This document shows positions 60,517 to 64,000 of a stretch of 64,000 bases of DNA, in pieces. How positions within the stretch are numbered: position 1 is the stretch's first letter; each line of letters starts with the position of its first letter. The stretch comes from Dipylidium caninum (lineage: Eukaryota; Platyhelminthes; Cestoda; Cyclophyllidea; Dipylidiidae), in the NCBI GenBank assembly GCA_017562135.1, contig QEYB01000850.1, forward strand, positions 186,001 through 250,000, given 5' to 3'. Both the position numbers and the translations under genes were made by a program. The notes below the pieces were generated by a model. The model was given only the letters and a program-made list of their open reading frames with translations, made no database searches and was not told the origin of the DNA.

Positions 60517-60816
60517 TCAGTTAAATCGGGGCTTCCAATCCTCCTTCCAGTGAACCGACACTCCAACAGCTGCTTCTAGAGCACTCGCACACGCAAGCAT
60601 GTCCAAGGTGGCCACGTTCGAAGTCGTCTCTCCCACTCGATCAAGACGCCACGCCACACCACGAGGGACGTGACTCGGAAGTGGGCAGGTCTCCGACTCT
60701 GCATCACCCCGTCGTCTGACCAGCCGCTCAGCGGGCTCGACAATGACCTCTGACAATCCCACCTCCCTGCTTTTAGTCTCTGCACAACTGCTTGCCAATG
60801 GTAAAAATGGCCTCAT
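60517..60816 (-). CDS. possible small CDS, unrecognised
   Basis: ATG-started, 99 codons: MRPFLPLASSCAETKSREVG, then VIVEPAERLVRRRGDAESET, then ATLDMLACASALEAAVGVSV, ending WKEDWKPRFN. The composition is balanced and there are no repeats, but the region is GC-rich, where chance frames are long. It lies head to head with the plus-strand frame at 60828. Confidence 0.25.
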   Translation of the reverse strand: MRPFLPLASSCAETKSREVGLSEVIVEPAERLVRRRGDAESETCPLPSHVPRGVAWRLDRVGETTSNVATLDMLACASALEAAVGVSVHWKEDWKPRFN

Positions 60817-60827
60817 GTTTCGACTAG

Positions 60828-61154
60828 CGGCACGGACTTCGACTGCAACACCCGAGGATCAATCAACTCGCCCATTTGACAGGTGGGAAGACTCTCGTCG
60901 TAGAGACAGACCAGCCACGGGAGTGCGTCCCCACCAAAAAGTTGCACGTAGACTGGGGAGAAGTAGATTCTGGGGATCGTGTGCGTTCGTGGTTGCGAGG
61001 CGGGGGACGAAGACCATTGGCGGTGTTGAGGAAAGGGGAGTGGGAGAAACCAAAGCATCGCAGAGTCTCTTTTCAAGGCGTAGACACACACACACACATT
61101 GTTGTCGTTGTTTCAACAGACCACCAACATTTTCCATTCGCCCGATTAGTCTGA
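60828..61154 (+). CDS. possible coding exon, unrecognised
   Basis: 108 codons run from a CGACTAG acceptor-like site to TGA: LTGGKTLVVETDQPRECVPT, then LHVDWGEVDSGDRVRSWLRG and EWEKPKHRRVSFQGVD. A CA repeat encodes a THTH stretch near the end. Amino-acid use looks natural, but no domain is recognised. It ends 13 bases before another open exon in a different frame, so a frameshift or a short missed splice is possible. Confidence 0.3.
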   Translation, partial: RHGLRLQHPRINQLAHLTGGKTLVVETDQPRECVPTKKLHVDWGEVDSGDRVRSWLRGGGRRPLAVLRKGEWEKPKHRRVSFQGVDTHTHIVVVVSTDHQHFPFARLV

Positions 61155-61167
61155 AACCCCTTCTCAG

Positions 61168-61440
61168 ATGATTCTACAGCTTAGACAAGGCTCCATTCGA
61201 AGGCATTCTGTCCGGAGAAGCATCACCAACCAAATGCCCGTTGGCAGTGTACAGAAAGATGTCGCAGTTGTTGTCACTCGATCGGAGGAATTCCTCTTCC
61301 CTCCACCTCTTCAAGGGCAATTTTTGGATTTTGCACACGCGTCATCAGTGAGACAAATCCGCCAATTTCGGAATGTTTGCGCAATTCCGGACATTCAACA
61401 CCTTCCTTTTTACATCAGTGACAACCTTCTTTTCGTCTAG
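61168..61440 (+). CDS. possible terminal exon, unrecognised
   Basis: After a strong acceptor (CCCCTTCTCAG) the frame opens with ATG and runs 90 codons to TAG: MPVGSVQKDVAVVVTRSEEF, then FPPPLQGQFLDFAHASSVRQ and DIQHLPFYISDNLLFV. A second frame from 61180 is also open to a GTGAGA donor at 61348, so the exon could be read another way. Confidence 0.3.
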   Translation: MILQLRQGSIRRHSVRRSITNQMPVGSVQKDVAVVVTRSEEFLFPPPLQGQFLDFAHASSVRQIRQFRNVCAIPDIQHLPFYISDNLLFV

Positions 61441-62154
61441 TCGACCTACGAGTCACAGTTGAACCCGTTCAAATGGTGAATCGTGCGCATTGGAATCCAA
61501 GTAACTACGAGCTCGGACTGATGGGCCACCCCTTCCCTAGACAGTCTGATAAAATCGCGTCTTTTGTCTTGTTCCAGACAATTCTCGTCATTCTGAGTGG
61601 CATTAAAAAAGGACGCTACATTTTACCGGTGTCTGGTCTGATGTCTCCTGTCCCCGCAATGTCCGGAATGGCCCCGGGTGACCACATTCACCAGCACAGG
61701 TTTGCCACAACCCACCTATTAAATTCACAATCACTATTAGCTATTAGATTCCACCCTAATCACAGTCGCATCCACAAGTAAATGGCAAAAGGTCACTTAA
61801 GCATGCAGTGAGGTGGTGGCAGGTGATGAAAATCTCCACCAACTCGTCGAGTCTTTGGCCGACAGTCGCTTAACCCATGGAAGACTTCCAAAGTATCTCT
61901 CCGTGTTGACAGTCATTTGCCACTCGAGGTCAACTTAATTTTGCTCGTTAAGCGGTCCTTTCAGAAGTTCTTGTACTGTCTGACTCTTATGCGTGGACAT
62001 GGGGGATTAAGGAACCCCAGTGGGTTTAGACAAACTCTGCAATCGCACAGACTGAGAAGATGCGTCCACCAGCCAAATACCACTTCGGAAGGGGGTTTTG
62101 ATCCGAAATCAAGTACTCGAGGGAGTAGAAAGTGTTGTCAGCCCACGAGGCATC

Positions 62155-62379
62155 TTAAGTTGCTTGGTAGGCGAGATTCTGACCCTCGGGACACACAATT
62201 CGATCACATCGTCCGTTTATTGCGCAGTTGAATCTCGCATTACGGCCTTGATGGTAAGGACAGTTGACGAGTTGAGCTTTTAAGCCACTTTTTGCCTCCC
62301 ATCGGTTGTTCTTCAGACTCTGGACATCATCGGAGGTAAGTGGTAGGTGGTGAAAATTCCTAAAAACTTGTCGAGTCAT
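62155..62379 (-). CDS. putative cysteine-rich small protein or exon, copy 1
   Basis: ATG-started, 74 codons to TAA. The C-terminal half, QLVNCPYHQGRNARFNCAIN then GRCDRIVCPEGQNLAYQAT, has cysteines spaced C-x11-C-x5-C-x4-C, like part of an EGF-type or other secreted disulphide domain. The N-terminal half (FHHLPLTSDDVQSLKNNRWE) is hydrophilic and is not a signal peptide, so an upstream exon is possible; a CCAG at 62320-62323 could be the acceptor. A paralogue follows at 62676 with the same cysteines. Confidence 0.45.
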   Translation of the reverse strand: MTRQVFRNFHHLPLTSDDVQSLKNNRWEAKSGLKAQLVNCPYHQGRNARFNCAINGRCDRIVCPEGQNLAYQAT

Positions 62380-62675
62380 TTGAACGACTCCTCGTTTCTT
62401 TGATTGGCCAGTGTTCGCTTAGATCATGGAAGCCCTTCGACTTACCTCACTGTTGACAGCCATTTGCCACTTGAGGGCAACTTAGTTTGGCCCTTAACTA
62501 CGTCTGTTCAAAAATTTCTCTACTTTCTGACGTCTATTCGTGGACTTGGGGTTTCGACAAACCGCGCTTCTTCAGATATTGGCAGATGCTTTGGTCATTA
62601 GACACTTCAGGAGGAGGCTCGACACACAATCAAGTACCTGAGAGTGGAGAAAGTGTTGTCAGCCCACGAGGCATC

Positions 62676-62867
62676 TTAAGTTGCTTGGTAGGCGAGATTC
62701 TGACCCTCGGGACACACAATTCGATCACATCGTCCGTTTATTGCGCAGTTGAATCTCGCATTACGGCCTTGGTGGCAGGGACAGTTGACGAGTTGAGCTT
62801 CAACCTCACTCCTTGCCGACATCCGGTTGTTCCTCAGACCCGAAACATTACAGGAGTAGGTCCGACA
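62676..62867 (-). CDS. putative cysteine-rich exon, copy 2
   Basis: The frame is open from an in-frame TAG to TAA, 63 codons. The last 36 residues match copy 1 (NCPCHQGRNARFNCAINGRC, then DRIVCPEGQNLAYQAT), with Tyr changed to Cys after NCP. The preceding part differs by substitutions without a frame break (GLRNNRMSARSEVEAQL versus SLKNNRWEAKSGLKAQL), which suggests selection on the protein. It has no start codon equivalent to copy 1 and is probably an exon or a partial copy. Confidence 0.42.
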   Translation of the reverse strand, partial: CRTYSCNVSGLRNNRMSARSEVEAQLVNCPCHQGRNARFNCAINGRCDRIVCPEGQNLAYQAT

Positions 62868-63681
62868 CTAACAAAAGGGTATTTCATGAGATATCAAGTC
62901 AAATTTACCCATTCTTTGTGGTTTAAAGTAAAATCGCCACCGCAAAAATCTGATTGGTTAAAAGTTACTCATGCGTCAATCACAATTCCGGTAAACTCTT
63001 TCTGAAATGTTGAGAGTTTAGTCGTCCAAAGCATTGTGTAGCTTCCATACTTTTCGGTTGAATAACTCAAATTACCGGATTTCCGAGTGGCATTCGATGT
63101 ACACGAGCAGTTTTCGTTCTTTCGGTGGGGATGCGTTTTATGCGGAGTAACATGCGTTCCTTTTTGAGCGTCAAACCAATTTTTAGTTTGATTAACCCCA
63201 CAAAATTTGTCCTAATGGAGAAGTAGGGCAGTCGTTTTACATTTTAATTTATTACGGCACCACTTTGGAGGATGAGAGATGGCTTGTGGAGGGAGGAGAG
63301 CAGGTTGTCGCCGACCGTAGAGCGTCACTAGCTCGACCAACATCATCCTAGAGCGGGATCAGGGATTTGGACACCCTTCCACTTCCTAACTTCATAGCCT
63401 ACATCGACGCCGGGTTACCGAAGACGGTAAATGAGTGACCAGTGAGCGGGAGGAACCCGCGAATCGCTGCCACCTTGAAATTCCAACATGCCCATTTAAA
63501 GTGTTGACAGGATATCTACTCGCCACAACGAGACGTCTCTAAACTCACGCTTTCTTCTGACCACCAGTGGGACTGGTCTGAATTAATCCTCGCAGAAAAT
63601 GCCACTTCCATCAAAATGCTCCCAAAAGGGCGATCATCTCGACTCCGTAAACCGACATGCGCGGGACACAAGTAGAACGCG
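62868..63681. other. no supported gene; no 5.8S rRNA seen
   Basis: This is where an internal transcribed spacer and 5.8S would lie if the adjacent 18S were part of an intact rDNA unit. I see no 5.8S-like sequence. Confidence 0.45.
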
Positions 63682-64000
63682 CAAAGATCCTTCCGCGGGT
63701 TCACCTACGGAAATTTTGTTACGGCTTTTACTTCCTCTAAATGATCAAGCTCGGTCGTCTTCTCAGCGCCTGCTGGACGATCCCCTCTCGGCGAACGTCA
63801 CAATGGCACCGATCCAAGGACCTTAAAAAACCCTTTAATCGGTAGTAGCGACGGGCGGTGTATGCAAAGGGCAGGGACGTAATCAGCGCAAGCTTATGAC
63901 TTGCACTTACGCGGAATTCCTCGTTCAGGGGGACAATCCCAAGCCCCGATCCCTGTCGTGACGGTGATTGACCAGTTTACCCAGCCCTCTCAGGCCAGAA
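63682..64000 (-). rRNA. 18S rRNA 3' end, partial and sequence-degenerate
   Basis: The reverse complement carries the familiar 18S landmarks in order: GATCGGGGCTTG, GAACGAGGAATTCC, GTAAGTGCAAGTCATAAGCT, GATTACGTCCCTGCCCTTTG, ACACCGCCCGTCGCTACTAC, AAGGTCCTTGGATCGGTGCC, TTGATCATTTAGAGGAAGTA, and a terminal GTAGGTGAACCCGCGGAAGG. Several near-universal positions are changed: GTACACACC is GCATACACC, GTCGTAACAAGG is GCCGTAACAAAA, and the end GGATCATTA is GGATCTTTG. Such changes at the decoding-site helix point to a pseudogene or poor sequence rather than a working rRNA. The 5' part lies beyond the window. Confidence 0.9.

Larger units (their letters stand above)
61810..62867. repeat. tandem duplication, two units of ~521 bp
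   Basis: Unit boundaries lie near 62330. Bases 62114-62275 and 62635-62796 are nearly identical. The first halves (61810-62060 versus 62340-62600) are recognisably related but diverged (shared TTGACAG.CATTTGCCACT.GAG). Conservation peaks exactly over the cysteine-rich minus-strand frame. Confidence 0.88.

Noticed and set aside
62098..63005. Plus-strand frames over the tandem duplication
   Set aside because: The minus-strand frame explains the conservation better, with matched cysteines and the same stop in both copies.
62868..63681. Possible internal transcribed spacer and 5.8S next to the 18S end
   Set aside because: I looked for 5.8S landmarks on the minus strand and found none.
1..64000. 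CRISPR array, phage, operon or other prokaryotic system
   Set aside because: No regularly spaced short repeats and no compact same-strand genes; introns, mariner elements and 18S rRNA indicate a eukaryotic nuclear genome.

Overview
The window looks like nuclear DNA of a metazoan, most likely a parasitic flatworm (cestode-like). Coding DNA is sparse and intron-split. A protocadherin lies in the middle and eroded mariner-family transposons are scattered throughout. The last 319 bases are the 3' end of an 18S rRNA on the minus strand, with the helix-49/50 wording typical of neodermatan flatworms. The organism call is an inference from these features.

Layout. 0.9-2.4 kb: minus-strand exons of an unrecognised gene. 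3.7-4.2 kb and 18.3-18.9 kb: two almost identical copies of a ~590 bp block. 6.9-11.1 kb: three dead mariner fragments. 14.8-22.7 kb: several plus-strand stretches that look like coding exons with fair splice sites, plus minus-strand open frames; I recognise none of the proteins. 23.9-30.2 kb: a very large inverted repeat (two ~2.33 kb arms around a 1.63 kb centre), GC-rich, with an older duplication inside each arm. 33.2-35.4 kb: stacked N-terminal pieces of another mariner. 38.9-39.9 kb: a decayed coding tract. 43.06-46.41 kb: the protocadherin, intronless but broken by one +1 shift. 49.2-51.5 kb: two minus-strand mariner copies in tandem, one interrupted by a GC-rich insertion. 53.7-61.4 kb: scattered exon candidates on both strands, including a two-exon gene with matching phases. 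61.8-62.9 kb: a tandem duplication carrying a short cysteine-rich open frame. 63.7-64.0 kb: the 18S fragment.

Only the protocadherin, the mariner remnants, the 18S fragment and the large repeats are calls I hold firmly. The other exons rest on open frames, splice-site wording, phase agreement and sometimes a poly(A) signal; in the GC-rich parts all six frames tend to stay open, so these carry low confidence. Single-base length differences between the palindrome arms, and the single-base shift in the protocadherin, suggest residual indel errors in the assembly. I found no CRISPR array, no convincing tRNA, and nothing I can defend as a new biological system; the palindrome and the duplicated cysteine-rich frame are the best leads.
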